This document shows positions 28,894 to 37,799 of a stretch of 64,000 nucleotides of DNA, piece after piece. Under the pieces are notes generated by a model. That model was given only the letters and a program-made list of their open reading frames with translations, was not told where the DNA came from and did not search any database. The stretch comes from Boseongicola sp. H5 (GTDB taxonomy: Bacteria > Pseudomonadota > Alphaproteobacteria > Rhodobacterales > Rhodobacteraceae), in the NCBI GenBank assembly GCA_020622165.1, contig JACNMN010000002.1:310001-374000 (forward strand), in the 5' to 3' direction. Made by a program: the position numbers and the translations under genes. Within the stretch, counting starts at the first letter, position 1. Each line of letters begins with the position of its first letter.

Positions 28894-29511
28894 CTAGCCA
28901 TTGATATTGGCCGGCGTCATTTCAGGTAGTTTCACGGCACCTTTGCGTTGCAGGACCGACAAAGTGCCGGTCCACAGAAGGCGGGTGGTGCGATCGGTTT
29001 CGTTCGACCAGGAATGGGGCGTCGCGCCGCTGTAATGCAGGCTGTCGCCCTGCTGAAGAATGAAGGTCTGCCCGCCGAGCGTCTGGGTGATCTCCCCCTC
29101 CAGCAGGAAAACGATCTCCTCCCCCTCGTGGCTGACGGTTTCGGAGGCATAGCCCGGCGGCACGTGCAGAAGGTAGCAGGACAGCTCCGCGCCCGGGAAC
29201 TCCGTGCCGAGCGACTCGTAGAGGATCGAGGAGCCATCGATCGAGAATTGCGGCCGCGCACCCGAGCGGGACAGGCTGTCGGCGGGCTTCGGCGTCGCGA
29301 TGAAGTATTCCAGCCCCACATGCAGACCCTGCGCGATCTGTGCCAGCGTCCCGAGCGATGGCGTGGCCTGCCCCCGCTCCACCTGGCTCAGATACCCCAC
29401 GGACAGGCCCGCATCGTCGCAGAGCGCCTGCAATGTCAGATCCAGCTGCTTGCGCCGCTTGCGGATCAGGGCGCCCAGATTGGGGTCGTTCTTCGGCTTC
29501 GGCCGCGACAT
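28894..29511 (-). CDS. XRE-family regulator with C-terminal cupin domain
   Basis: A 205-residue regulator. The XRE helix-turn-helix spans about residues 15-68 (QALCDDAGLSVGYLSQVERGQ) and a cupin_2 domain spans about 115-185 (ETVSHEGEEIVFLLEGEI). Proteins of this class (PuuR-like) sense small metabolites, often amines, through the cupin. I start at the ATG at 29511, nine bases after GGAGG; a GTG two codons upstream is too close to that site. It is divergent from the permease genes and leads the gene for the matching binding protein, so it probably controls both halves of the transporter. Confidence 0.88.
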   Translation of the reverse strand: MSRPKPKNDPNLGALIRKRRKQLDLTLQALCDDAGLSVGYLSQVERGQATPSLGTLAQIAQGLHVGLEYFIATPKPADSLSRSGARPQFSIDGSSILYESLGTEFPGAELSCYLLHVPPGYASETVSHEGEEIVFLLEGEITQTLGGQTFILQQGDSLHYSGATPHSWSNETDRTTRLLWTGTLSVLQRKGAVKLPEMTPANING

Positions 29512-29549
29512 GGTCACCCCCCCTCCTGATCATAATTTTTTTGATCTAA

Positions 29550-29563
29550 GCAAAACTATTTGC
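29550..29563. promoter_or_regulatory. Inverted repeat GCAAA-ACTA-TTTGC between XRE-cupin gene and permease
   Basis: Perfect 5-base arms with a 4-base centre in the AT-rich 124-base divergent region, near a second repeated GATC-containing patch (29528-29546). It is a plausible operator for the XRE-cupin regulator, which sits beside it; binding is inferred only. Confidence 0.4.
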
Positions 29564-29635
29564 CAAAACCAAGCGGAATGTGGCACCTGCGATGAAACAG
29601 CGGGTCGGGGCCCGTCATGCGAAGGGCCGTGCAGG

Positions 29636-30679
29636 ATGATTGTCGAGCGTCAGGGACAGATCGCATTCGCAGGCCCGGTGGCCGCGATCCTGCGGTTCGT
29701 GTTCGTGGTCGCGCTGACCTTTCTGGGCCTTCTGGCACTCACCTTCTTCATCGGGCGCGTCGTGCCGATCGACCCGGTGCTGGCCATTGTCGGCGACCGC
29801 GCGACGGCCGAGCAGTACGAGGCCGCGCGCGTGGCCATGGGGCTCGACCGGCCCTTGATCGTGCAGTTCGGCAGCTACGTGCTCGATGTGCTGCGGTTCG
29901 ATCTGGGCATGTCGGTGTCGACAAACCGGCCCGTCGCCGAGGATCTGGCCCGGGTCTTCCCGGCCACGCTCGAAATGGCCACCATCGGAATTTTCATCGG
30001 TATCGGTCTGGGCGTGCCGGCCGGCGTTCTGGCCGCCGCCCATCAGGGCCGCTGGACCGATCAGGTGATCCGTGTCTTCGCGCTTCTGGGCTATTCGGTG
30101 CCCGCGTTCTGGCTGGGCCTGGTCGGGCTGGCGGTGTTTTATGCGGGCCTTGGCTGGGTCTCGGGCCCGGGGCGGGTCGATATCTTCTATGACGGCATCA
30201 CACCCACGGTCACCGGTCTTCTGACGGTCGACAGCCTGCTGGACGGCGACTGGGACGTGTTCCGCAGTGCGGTGTCGCATATCATCCTGCCGGCCACGAT
30301 CCTCGGCATCTTCTCGCTTGCCTATATCGCGCGGATGACGCGCTCCTTCATGCTGGATCAGCTCAGCCAGGAATACATCACCACCGCGCGGGTCAAGGGC
30401 GTGCCCGAATGGCGGGTGATCTGGGTCCATGCCTTCGGCGCGATCCGGGTGCCGCTGATCACGGTCATCGGCCTGTCCTATGCGGGGCTGCTGGAAGGCT
30501 CGGTGATGATCGAGACGGTGTTTTCCTGGCCCGGCATCGGCAATTACCTGACCACGGCGCTGTTCAACGCCGACATGAACGCGGTTCTGGGGGCAACGCT
30601 GGTCATCGGGGCGGTCTTCATCGTCATCAACAAGGTGTCGGATGTACTCTACCGCGTGCTCGACCCGAGGAGCCGGTGA
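29636..30679 (+). CDS. ABC transporter permease, DppB type
   Basis: A 347-residue inner-membrane permease of the BPD_transp_1 class. A first helix (VVALTFLGLLALTFFI) is followed by the long periplasmic N-terminal domain typical of DppB (MGLDRPLIVQFGSY), then five more helices with the EAA-loop YITTARVKGVPEWRVI that docks on the ATPase. It is the first gene of the rightward half of the importer. The start at 29636 has only a weak GCAGG ribosome site. Its stop overlaps the next start by one base. Confidence 0.88.
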   Translation: MIVERQGQIAFAGPVAAILRFVFVVALTFLGLLALTFFIGRVVPIDPVLAIVGDRATAEQYEAARVAMGLDRPLIVQFGSYVLDVLRFDLGMSVSTNRPVAEDLARVFPATLEMATIGIFIGIGLGVPAGVLAAAHQGRWTDQVIRVFALLGYSVPAFWLGLVGLAVFYAGLGWVSGPGRVDIFYDGITPTVTGLLTVDSLLDGDWDVFRSAVSHIILPATILGIFSLAYIARMTRSFMLDQLSQEYITTARVKGVPEWRVIWVHAFGAIRVPLITVIGLSYAGLLEGSVMIETVFSWPGIGNYLTTALFNADMNAVLGATLVIGAVFIVINKVSDVLYRVLDPRSR

Positions 30680-31581
30680 TGACCGTGCAAGCCTGGCTTC
30701 TGGATGACAGCCCGAAATCGCGGGGGCAGGCCGCCGCGGGCCGGGCCTATCGCGTGACGCTGGATCTGCTGCGCAATCCGCTGGCGGTGGTGGGCGCGCT
30801 GATCATCATCGGCCTGATCCTGACGGCGATCTTCGCCCCCTGGATCGCACCCGAAAGCCCCGTGGGGCAGGATCTGTCGAACCGGCTTCTGCCGCCCTCG
30901 GCGGAGCACTGGATGGGCACGGACGAGCTTGGCCGGGATATCTTTTCCCGCGTGGTCTATGGCGCGCGGATCACCCTGCTGATCGTCGGTCTGGTGGCGG
31001 TGATCTCGGCGCCTCTGGGTCTTCTGATCGGGGCCGTCTCGGGCTATTTCGGCGGCTGGACGGACCGGGTGCTGATGGGGATCACGGATGTGTTCCTGTC
31101 GATGCCCAAGCTGATCCTGGCGCTGGCCTTTGCCGCCGCACTCGGCCCGGGGATCGAGAACGCGATCATTGCGATCGCGATCACCACCTGGCCCGCCTAT
31201 GCCCGCATCGCACGCGCCGAAACGCTGACCATTCGCAACTCCGAATTCGTTGCCGCCACCCGGCTTCTGGGCGCCTCGCACAGCCGTCTGATCGCGCGGC
31301 ACATCCTGCCGCTTTGCACCTCCTCGATGATCATCCGGGTCACGCTCGACATGGCGGGCATCATCCTGACCGCCGCCGGGCTGGGCTTTCTCGGGCTGGG
31401 CGCGCAGCCGCCGCTGCCGGAATGGGGCGCAATGATCTCCCGCGGGCGCAGCTTCATCCTCGATCAATGGTGGGTCGCGACCATGCCGGGCTTTGCGATC
31501 ATCATCGTCTCGCTCGGCTTCTGCTTTCTGGGCGACGGACTGCGCGACGTGCTGGACCCGAAATCGGAGGGGAAATCATGA
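30679..31581 (+). CDS. ABC transporter permease, DppC type
   Basis: A 300-residue permease, partner of the DppB-type protein. It has the N-terminal OppC_N helix (AVVGALIIIGLILTAIFAPW), the conserved HWMGTDELGRDIFSRVVYG segment, and the EAA-loop EFVAATRLLGASHSRLI. The ATG at 30679 shares its first base with the last base of the upstream stop; its own stop overlaps the next gene by four bases. The longer open frame upstream is shadow. Together the two permeases form the peptide/nickel-type channel. Confidence 0.9.
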   Translation: MTVQAWLLDDSPKSRGQAAAGRAYRVTLDLLRNPLAVVGALIIIGLILTAIFAPWIAPESPVGQDLSNRLLPPSAEHWMGTDELGRDIFSRVVYGARITLLIVGLVAVISAPLGLLIGAVSGYFGGWTDRVLMGITDVFLSMPKLILALAFAAALGPGIENAIIAIAITTWPAYARIARAETLTIRNSEFVAATRLLGASHSRLIARHILPLCTSSMIIRVTLDMAGIILTAAGLGFLGLGAQPPLPEWGAMISRGRSFILDQWWVATMPGFAIIIVSLGFCFLGDGLRDVLDPKSEGKS

Positions 31582-32405
31582 CCCTTCTGTCGGTCGAAAA
31601 CCTCGTCGTCAGCTTCCCCACCTCGCGGGGCCGGGTGAATGTGGTCGATGGCCTGTCCTTCGAGCTTGGGCGGGAACGGCTTGGGATCGTGGGCGAAAGC
31701 GGGTCAGGAAAGTCGATGACCGGGCGGGCGATCCTGCGCCTGATCCGCCCGCCCGGGCGGGTGGAGGGGCGGCTGAGCTTCGAGGGGCAGGATCTGACCA
31801 GCCTTGGTGAACGGGACATGCGGGCGCTGCGCGGGGCGCGGATCTCCATGATCATGCAGGATCCGCGCTATTCGCTGAACCCGGTGATGACCGTCGGCAC
31901 CCAGATCGAAGAGGCGCTGCGGGTCCATGAACGCCTGCCGCGCCGCGACATGCGCGCGCGGGTCCGCGATATGCTGGAGGCCGTGCGCATCGACGATCCG
32001 GACCGGGTGGCGCGGCTTTACCCCCATGAGGTGTCCGGCGGGATGGGCCAGCGGGTGATGATCGCGATGATGCTGATCCCGCGCCCGAGCCTTCTGATCG
32101 CCGACGAGCCGACCAGCGCGCTGGATGTCAGCGTGCAGGGCGATGTGCTGCGCCTGATCGACGATCTGGTGCGCGATCACGGCATGGGCCTGATCCTGAT
32201 CAGCCATGATCTGCCGCTGGTGGCGCGGTATTGCGACCGGATACTGGTGATGAATGCCGGCCGCATGGTGGAAACCTGCGATGCCGGCGACCTGCATGCC
32301 GCGAGCCACCCCTATACCAAGGGGCTTCTGGCCGCGGTCCCGCGGATGCATGAAACCCGCGATGAACTGCCGGTGATGGATCGCAGCGCATGGGCAGGCA
32401 CATGA
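31578..32405 (+). CDS. ABC transporter ATP-binding protein, DppD type
   Basis: A 275-residue ATPase with Walker A GESGSGKS, Q-loop IMQDPRYSLNPVMTVG, signature VSGGMGQRVMIAMML, Walker B LLIADEPTSALDVSVQ and switch His in LISHDLPLV. The C-terminus keeps HPYTKGLLAAVP, the start of the oligopeptide-type extension, but is short and has only one possible Cys, so a DppD-type iron-sulfur cluster is unlikely. Start ATG at 31578 has GGAGGGG. It overlaps the neighbouring genes on both sides by four bases. Confidence 0.92.
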   Translation: MTLLSVENLVVSFPTSRGRVNVVDGLSFELGRERLGIVGESGSGKSMTGRAILRLIRPPGRVEGRLSFEGQDLTSLGERDMRALRGARISMIMQDPRYSLNPVMTVGTQIEEALRVHERLPRRDMRARVRDMLEAVRIDDPDRVARLYPHEVSGGMGQRVMIAMMLIPRPSLLIADEPTSALDVSVQGDVLRLIDDLVRDHGMGLILISHDLPLVARYCDRILVMNAGRMVETCDAGDLHAASHPYTKGLLAAVPRMHETRDELPVMDRSAWAGT

Positions 32406-33136
32406 CCGCGATTTCACTCAGCCATGTCGATATCGCCTATGACGGGCAGCGCGTCGTCCACGATGTCAGCTTCGAGGTCGCGGCAGGCGAAAGCTTTGCA
32501 CTGGTCGGCGAAAGCGGATCGGGCAAATCGACGGTGCTGAAGGCGATTGCTGGGCTCGCGCCCGAATGGACCGGCCAGATCGAGGTGCTGGGCCAGCCCG
32601 GCAGCCACCGGCCCGACCGGACGCTGGCGCGGCACTGCCAGATGGTGTTTCAGGACCCTTACGGCTCGCTCCATCCGCGCAAGACGGTGGACGCGGTGCT
32701 GTCGGAACCTCTGACGATCCACCGGATCGGCGGACAGGACGCCAGGGTCGAACAGGCGCTGGCCGATGTCGGGCTCGACCGGCGGTTCCGGTTTCGCTAC
32801 CCGCACCAGCTTTCGGGCGGGCAGCGCCAGCGGGTCGCGATTGCGCGCGCGCTGATGCTGGAGCCGCAGGTGATGCTGCTGGACGAACCCACCAGCGCGC
32901 TGGATGTCAGCGTGCAGGCCGAGATCTTGAATCTCCTCAAACGGTTGCGCAGGGAGCGCGGTCTGACCTATCTGATGGTCACCCATAATCTGCCGGTGGT
33001 CAGTTTCCTCTGCGAACGGATGGCGGTGATGAACAAGGGCCGGATCGTGGAAATCGCGCCCGCCACGGCCCTGCACGACGGGGCGTTCCGCGACCCCTAT
33101 ACACAGAAACTCTATGCCGCCAGCGGCGGCGACTGA
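32402..33136 (+). CDS. ABC transporter ATP-binding protein, DppF type
   Basis: A 244-residue ATPase, second motor subunit of the importer. Walker A is GESGSGKST, Q-loop FQDPYGSLHPRKTV is the DppF-type signature, then LSGGQRQRVAIARALM and LLDEPTSALDVSVQ. It ends soon after DPYTQKLYAA and so lacks the long C-terminal extension of DppF. The ATG at 32402 overlaps the upstream stop; an ATG four codons earlier is in frame but unsupported. The GAF-domain gene follows 22 bases downstream and is probably cotranscribed. Confidence 0.92.
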   Translation: MTAISLSHVDIAYDGQRVVHDVSFEVAAGESFALVGESGSGKSTVLKAIAGLAPEWTGQIEVLGQPGSHRPDRTLARHCQMVFQDPYGSLHPRKTVDAVLSEPLTIHRIGGQDARVEQALADVGLDRRFRFRYPHQLSGGQRQRVAIARALMLEPQVMLLDEPTSALDVSVQAEILNLLKRLRRERGLTYLMVTHNLPVVSFLCERMAVMNKGRIVEIAPATALHDGAFRDPYTQKLYAASGGD

Positions 33137-33158
33137 GCAGGCAAAGGACCAGACAAGC

Positions 33159-33680
33159 ATGCCATTCGACCCCGGTTCAGATCGCGCCGCCGAGCGCATT
33201 TTCCTTGCCGATCTGGCCACGGCCAGAAATGCGCCGGCCGTGTTCGCGGCGCTGCATGCCTTTAGCGACGCGATTCTGCCCGTGCGCCTGTGGACAGTGA
33301 TGACCGTAGATGAAAGCGCAGGGCTGGCGCGGCGCGCTTACACGAACATGCCCGGTGCCTACCCGGTCTCCGGCACCAAGCCGATTGTCCGAAATGAGTG
33401 GTTCGATATCGTTCAGGGCCGGCATGAATGCTTCGTTGCCAACACCCTCAGCGATATCGCCAGTGTTTTCCCCGATCATGAGTTGATCGGCTCCCTCGGA
33501 TGCGCATCTGTCCTCAATCTGCCGGTCGTGGCGGGCGGGGAGATCCTGGCGACCGTCAACCTGCTGGATGGGGAGGGGTTTTTCACCCCCGACCGGGTGA
33601 CGCGCCTCGCCGACGGGCTGGCCCTGCCCGCGCTGACGGCCATGCTTGCCGCGCGGCATCTCTCCTCCGCCGTCCGATAG
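33159..33680 (+). CDS. GAF-domain protein
   Basis: A 173-residue single-domain GAF protein. The GAF fold covers most of the chain, with the family-typical tail FPDHELIGSLGCASVLNLPV then GGEILATVNLLD. Cysteines are present at the HECF and LGCAS positions; free methionine-R-sulfoxide reductases also have a GAF fold with catalytic cysteines, but the pattern here is not the full set I would expect. It ends the ABC transporter operon, so a sensory or metabolic role linked to the imported compound is likely. The start at 33159 has AAAGGA 13 bases upstream. Confidence 0.7.
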   Translation: MPFDPGSDRAAERIFLADLATARNAPAVFAALHAFSDAILPVRLWTVMTVDESAGLARRAYTNMPGAYPVSGTKPIVRNEWFDIVQGRHECFVANTLSDIASVFPDHELIGSLGCASVLNLPVVAGGEILATVNLLDGEGFFTPDRVTRLADGLALPALTAMLAARHLSSAVR

Positions 33681-33807
33681 CGCCGGGAACGGCCCGGACG
33701 GGCGCCGGGCGCTGCATCCGGCGCGCGCGATCACCGAATCGGGATTGGACAAATCCGGCCGAAGCGCACAGGCTTGACCCAGCGGCAGATACGGACTGGA
33801 CGGCTTC

Positions 33808-34272
33808 ATGCGACATAACCGAGTTTTCGCGGCGTTTCTTGCGCTGTCATCCCCCTTTCTCCTCGCGGCCCCCGCATTTGCCGAGGGCCAGCGCGTACAG
33901 TTGCGGGGCGAGATCATCGACACCTGGTGCTATTTTTCGGGCGTCATGGGCGGGCCCGAGGCGGTGGTGGGGTCTGCCCATCACACCTGCGCGCTCTGGT
34001 GTTCGGCGGGCGGCATCCCCGTGGGACTTCTGGCAGAGGACGGCACCGTCTACATGGTCCTACAGATCGAAGACAGCGACGAAAGCGCGGGCGGCGATAC
34101 CCAGATGCGGCTTGCCAGCCATGTGGTCAGCGTCGACGGCATGCATTACGAGCGCGACGGGCTGAATTATCTGGTCGTCAGCGAGGTGGTGCAGGATGAC
34201 GATATTCAGGTGCTCAGCCATGATGATTTCGGTGTCGTCCCGCCCTTCGCCGTGCCGGAGGATGCACCATGA
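33808..34272 (+). CDS. Exported protein of unknown function with W-C-Y and C-x3-C motifs
   Basis: A 154-residue protein I do not recognise. A signal peptide (MRHNRVFAAFLALSSPFLL then AAPAFAEG) predicts export. The mature part has Cys in IDTWCYFSGVMGG and a pair in HHTCALWCSAGGIPVGLL, with two adjacent His residues before them, so metal or haem binding or a disulfide is plausible. It overlaps the next gene by four bases and starts a four-gene cassette with an SCO1-like protein and a rhodanese. That context suggests a periplasmic copper or thiol function. Function itself is not assigned. Confidence 0.7.
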   Translation: MRHNRVFAAFLALSSPFLLAAPAFAEGQRVQLRGEIIDTWCYFSGVMGGPEAVVGSAHHTCALWCSAGGIPVGLLAEDGTVYMVLQIEDSDESAGGDTQMRLASHVVSVDGMHYERDGLNYLVVSEVVQDDDIQVLSHDDFGVVPPFAVPEDAP

Positions 34273-34847
34273 TCGCCCGTGCCCTGACGGCGGCCTTGGC
34301 GGCGCTGGCCCTGTCGGGCCCGACCGCGGCGCAGGACTTCTCGGAAAACTCCGAAGCGCGCAGCTGGAACCTTTTCGCCGAACAGCCCGCCCGCTTCGAG
34401 GCGACGGTTGTCGATATCCTGTGCGAGGTCACCGGCAATTGCGCCGGGAATTGCGGAGACGGTCGGCGACAACTGGGGCTTCTGCGCAGCGAGGACGGCG
34501 TTCTGGTCTACCCCAACAAGAACAGCCAGCCCGCCTTTACCGGCGCCACCGTCGAATTGCTGCCCTATTGCGGGGCGGAGGTGGAGGTGGACGGCCTGAT
34601 GCTGGACGATGCCTATCTGGGCGCGGTGAACATCTACCTGCTGCAACGCATCCGCCGCCTTGGCGACGAGACATGGGTGAGCGCCAACCGCTGGACCGAT
34701 GACTGGGCCGAGAACAACCCCGATGCGGCGGGCAGCGGGCCTTGGTTCCGGCGTGACCCGCGCGTGTTGCGCGAAATCGCCGAAGAGGGATACTTCGGTC
34801 TGGGGCTGGACCGCGATGCGGAGATCCGCGCCGAGCTGTTCCCGTGA
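34269..34847 (+). CDS. Exported Cys-containing protein of unknown function
   Basis: A 192-residue protein with a signal peptide (residues 1-21, ending AAAQ-like before DFSENSEARSW). The mature part contains a tight cysteine cluster, ILCEVTGNCAGNCGDG, then LLPYCGAEVEVDGLM. The general plan (export, a central Cys motif, then a 'V-V-DGLM'-like strand) resembles the preceding gene and they may be distant relatives. It overlaps both neighbours by four bases, so all are translated together. A metal-binding or redox role in the periplasm is an inference from the cysteines and the SCO1-like neighbour. Confidence 0.68.
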   Translation: MIARALTAALAALALSGPTAAQDFSENSEARSWNLFAEQPARFEATVVDILCEVTGNCAGNCGDGRRQLGLLRSEDGVLVYPNKNSQPAFTGATVELLPYCGAEVEVDGLMLDDAYLGAVNIYLLQRIRRLGDETWVSANRWTDDWAENNPDAAGSGPWFRRDPRVLREIAEEGYFGLGLDRDAEIRAELFP

Positions 34848-35407
34848 TCCGGCTGGTCGCCGCCTGTCTGGTCGGGCTTACCGGGGCCGCGCAGGCCGAG
34901 AGCGATGCGCTGCCCTTCGCCCTTGGCGGGGATTTCAGCCTGACCGATCAATCCGGCATGGCCCGCACGCAGGCCGACCCGGAGGGGCTGCCGCAACTGT
35001 TGTTTTTCGGCTATGCGAATTGTCAGGAAATCTGTTCCGCCACGCTGCCGCTCATGGCGGATGTGGCCGATATTCTGGCCGGCGGGGATCTGGACCTGAG
35101 GCTGGTGATGATCACCGTCGACCCCGCGCGCGACACGGTGGCGGATATCGGGCCGCCGCTGGCTCGCATCCACCCCGGTTTCATAGGCCTGACCGGCACC
35201 GAGGCCGAATTGCAGATCGCCTATGACGCCTTTGGCGTGGACCGCGAGGAGCTGTTCGTCGATCCCGAACATGGCCCCGTCTTTGCCCATGGCAGCATGC
35301 TCTACCTGCTGGACGGGGCCGGGGCGGTGCAGACCCTGCTGCCGCCGATCCTGCCCGCCGGGCAGATCGCCCGGATCGTTCAGGGCTATGTCGGCCCTGC
35401 GGGCTGA
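34844..35407 (+). CDS. SCO1/SenC family protein
   Basis: A 187-residue thioredoxin-fold protein with a signal peptide (about residues 1-18). The copper site is complete: C60 and C64 in GYANCQEIC and H149 in FAHGSMLYLLD. SCO proteins deliver copper or manage thiols for cytochrome oxidase and other copper enzymes. No oxidase gene is nearby; the neighbours are two exported Cys proteins and a rhodanese, so the target is probably something specific to this cassette. The ATG at 34844 overlaps the previous stop by four bases. Confidence 0.88.
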   Translation: MIRLVAACLVGLTGAAQAESDALPFALGGDFSLTDQSGMARTQADPEGLPQLLFFGYANCQEICSATLPLMADVADILAGGDLDLRLVMITVDPARDTVADIGPPLARIHPGFIGLTGTEAELQIAYDAFGVDREELFVDPEHGPVFAHGSMLYLLDGAGAVQTLLPPILPAGQIARIVQGYVGPAG

Positions 35408-35885
35408 GCCGGTGGCGGGCCTGACAAGGCGCGGTCTGATCCTTGGCGGGGCGGCACTTGTCGCGGGCACGGGGCTTGCGTGGTCGCTCGGCGGACAGAT
35501 GCTGCTCTACGACGCGCTCCGCCCTGAGATCTCGGGCGGAACCCTCAATGCGGCGGACGCCCACAGGCTGGTCGCCGCCGGCGCGCTCACGCTTGTCGAC
35601 ATCCGCCGCCCCGACGAATGGTCCGCGACCGGGTCGCCCGAAGGCGCGATCCGGCTGGATATGCGGCGCGCGGATTTCATCGAGGCGCTGGCGGGCCACG
35701 TGCGTGGCGCGCGGGACACCCCCATCGCGGTGATCTGCGCGCGCGGCGTCCGCTCCGCGCGGCTCTCCAACCGGCTGGCGGAGGCCGGATTCACCGGGAT
35801 CATCGACATTCCCGAAGGCATGCTGGGCACCTCGGCCGGGCCGGGATGGCTGGCCCGCGGTCTTCCCGTGAACCGTGACGGCTAG
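35388..35885 (+). CDS. Membrane-anchored or exported rhodanese-like protein
   Basis: A 165-residue protein with a TRRGLILGGAALVAGTGLAW N-terminus (twin arginine followed by a hydrophobic stretch), which may be a Tat signal or an uncleaved anchor. A single rhodanese domain covers about 50-162, with active-site loop CARGVRS and catalytic C117. Rhodaneses transfer sulfane sulfur. The ATG at 35388 lies 20 bases inside the SCO1-like gene; a GTG at 35412 is the alternative but would sit at the RR motif. It is the last gene of the four-gene exported cassette. Confidence 0.82.
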   Translation: MSALRAEPVAGLTRRGLILGGAALVAGTGLAWSLGGQMLLYDALRPEISGGTLNAADAHRLVAAGALTLVDIRRPDEWSATGSPEGAIRLDMRRADFIEALAGHVRGARDTPIAVICARGVRSARLSNRLAEAGFTGIIDIPEGMLGTSAGPGWLARGLPVNRDG

Positions 35886-35903
35886 GGCCCTGTCCGCGCC
35901 CGG

Positions 35904-37799
35904 CTATTCGGCCGCGATCCGGTCGGCGGGGGGGGCCTGCAAGGCCTGCGCGAACCGGCGGCGTTCCATCAGCGCGCGGCGGATGATCGGCGGGGCATTC
36001 AATGTCTCGGGCGTTCCCAGCTGCCGGTGCGACCATCGGCGCGCGTCCAGATCCACCCCGCTGAGCGCCGAGAGCGGGATCGCGGCGGCAAGGCTGAGTG
36101 CGATCGGCGCGAGCCAGAACGTCACCAGACCCAGCGCCATACCCGCCATCAGCAGCAGGCCGATCAGCGTTTCGACGATGTGGAACTTGATCAGCACCCC
36201 TGCCCCGTATCGCACCCCCCTGCGCCGCTGCGGCCGCCATGCCGCCCGCCGCCCGAGCGCCGAACGCAGAACCGCCAGCGACTGGTGGATCATCAGGATC
36301 GGGGCATAGAGGATCGACAGGGAAATCTCCGCCAGAAGCGAGATCAGGAACTGCCGAAGCCCGCCCAGATCGCGCAGCCGCAGGCCAAGCCGCCGGATCG
36401 TACATGCCGCGACGAGTTTCGGCGCCAGCAGCATCCCGTACATGAAGATCAGGATCGCCAGATTGTTCGCCGTGGTGATCTCGGGCCATGTCACCTGAGG
36501 GTTCAGGCCGCTGAAATAGCGGATCACATTGGCCTCGTCGCCATTGCCGATCAGGGCCCAGACCACCAGAAGCACGAACCATGCCGGCGACAGAAGATAG
36601 GCCATCGCTCCGCTGAACAGGTGAAAGCGGGATACCGGGTGCAGACCGCGCGTGGCCAGAAGGCCCAGATGCTGCAGATTGCCCTGACACCAGCGCCGGT
36701 CGCGCAGGATATAGTCGATCAGCGTCGGCGGCGCCTCCTCATAGCTGCCTTCGATCCGGGGCAGGAACCGCACCGCCCATCCGGCCCGGCGCAGCAGCCC
36801 CGCCTCGACGAAATCATGGCTGAGGATCATCTGCGTCCCGCCCCGCGAAGAGCGCAGCCGGGGCAGCCCGGCGCAGGCCGCGAAGGCCGCGCTGCGGATG
36901 ATCGCGTTATGGCCCCAGTAATTGCCCTCCCGATCTGTCCAGCGGGCCAGACCTTCGGCCAGAGGGGTGCCATAGACGCGGTTGGAGAACTGCTGGATCC
37001 GGCCGAACACCGTGCGCGCGCCATAGAGCAGCGGGAAGGACTGGATCAACCCGGCCGAGGGGTCGCGCGCCAGCGCATCGGTCAGCGCGGCGATGGCCGG
37101 CGCACTCATCAGGCTGTCGGCATCCAGAACCAGCATCGCACTGTACGCCCCGCCCCATCCTTCGACCCAATCGGCCAGATTGCCGATCTTGCCATCGGTG
37201 TTGGAGATCCGCCGGCGGTAATGCAGCGTCGCGTCGGGCAGGCTGGCCCTCAGGGTGAAGAACGCCCGGATCTCCTGCGCGGCCACGGCTTCGTCGGTCG
37301 TGTCGGAGAGGATGAAAAGCGTGTAGCGGTGGCCGCCGGGGAGGCCCCCGAGCCCGGACAGCATGGCCGCGGCATTGCCGAACACATCGGCGGGCACCTC
37401 GTTGAAGATCGGCACCAGCAGGGCCACGTCCATCGGCGCGGCCATGGCGGTGCTGTCCGCAGGCCGCGCGCGGGAAGGCCGCAGGATCACCGTCGCAATG
37501 CCCAGAACCGCCGTGCTGACCGACAGCGCGATCCAGAAGAACGTGAAGGCGACGATGGCGATCAGCGCGCCCTCGAAACCGCTCAGCCCATCCATCGCGA
37601 ACCAGTCGGTGAAGGCCGCGACGAGCGCCACGGTGGTCGCGACCGCAGGCAGGAACGTCGCCAGTCGCCAGATCCACGCCTGCGACGGCCCCCAGCCCCC
37701 CGGCGCGTTTTCGTCGCGATAGGGCCGGTTCAGCCGCTGGATCGGCCGGCTGAGCGGGGCCGGCGGCGGCATCCAGTCATCGGGTCGCCGACCGGTCAT
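35904..37799 (-). CDS. opgH: Osmoregulated periplasmic glucan glucosyltransferase OpgH
   Basis: A 631-residue inner-membrane family 2 glycosyltransferase that polymerises and exports the beta-glucan backbone from UDP-glucose. Catalytic motifs are visible: LVLDADSLM, SHDFVEAGLL and RRWCQGN (the Q-x-x-R-W-like element), flanked by two N-terminal and several C-terminal membrane helices. It is shorter than the about 850 residues of the E. coli protein, mainly at the N-terminus, as is common in alphaproteobacteria. The ATG at 37799 overlaps the opgG stop by four bases. It is last in the leftward opgC-opgG-opgH operon. Confidence 0.93.
   Translation of the reverse strand: MTGRRPDDWMPPPAPLSRPIQRLNRPYRDENAPGGWGPSQAWIWRLATFLPAVATTVALVAAFTDWFAMDGLSGFEGALIAIVAFTFFWIALSVSTAVLGIATVILRPSRARPADSTAMAAPMDVALLVPIFNEVPADVFGNAAAMLSGLGGLPGGHRYTLFILSDTTDEAVAAQEIRAFFTLRASLPDATLHYRRRISNTDGKIGNLADWVEGWGGAYSAMLVLDADSLMSAPAIAALTDALARDPSAGLIQSFPLLYGARTVFGRIQQFSNRVYGTPLAEGLARWTDREGNYWGHNAIIRSAAFAACAGLPRLRSSRGGTQMILSHDFVEAGLLRRAGWAVRFLPRIEGSYEEAPPTLIDYILRDRRWCQGNLQHLGLLATRGLHPVSRFHLFSGAMAYLLSPAWFVLLVVWALIGNGDEANVIRYFSGLNPQVTWPEITTANNLAILIFMYGMLLAPKLVAACTIRRLGLRLRDLGGLRQFLISLLAEISLSILYAPILMIHQSLAVLRSALGRRAAWRPQRRRGVRYGAGVLIKFHIVETLIGLLLMAGMALGLVTFWLAPIALSLAAAIPLSALSGVDLDARRWSHRQLGTPETLNAPPIIRRALMERRRFAQALQAPPADRIAAE

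Noticed and set aside
31578-32405. DppD-type iron-sulfur cluster in the ATPase C-terminus
   Set aside because: The C-terminal extension is short and lacks the four-Cys set.
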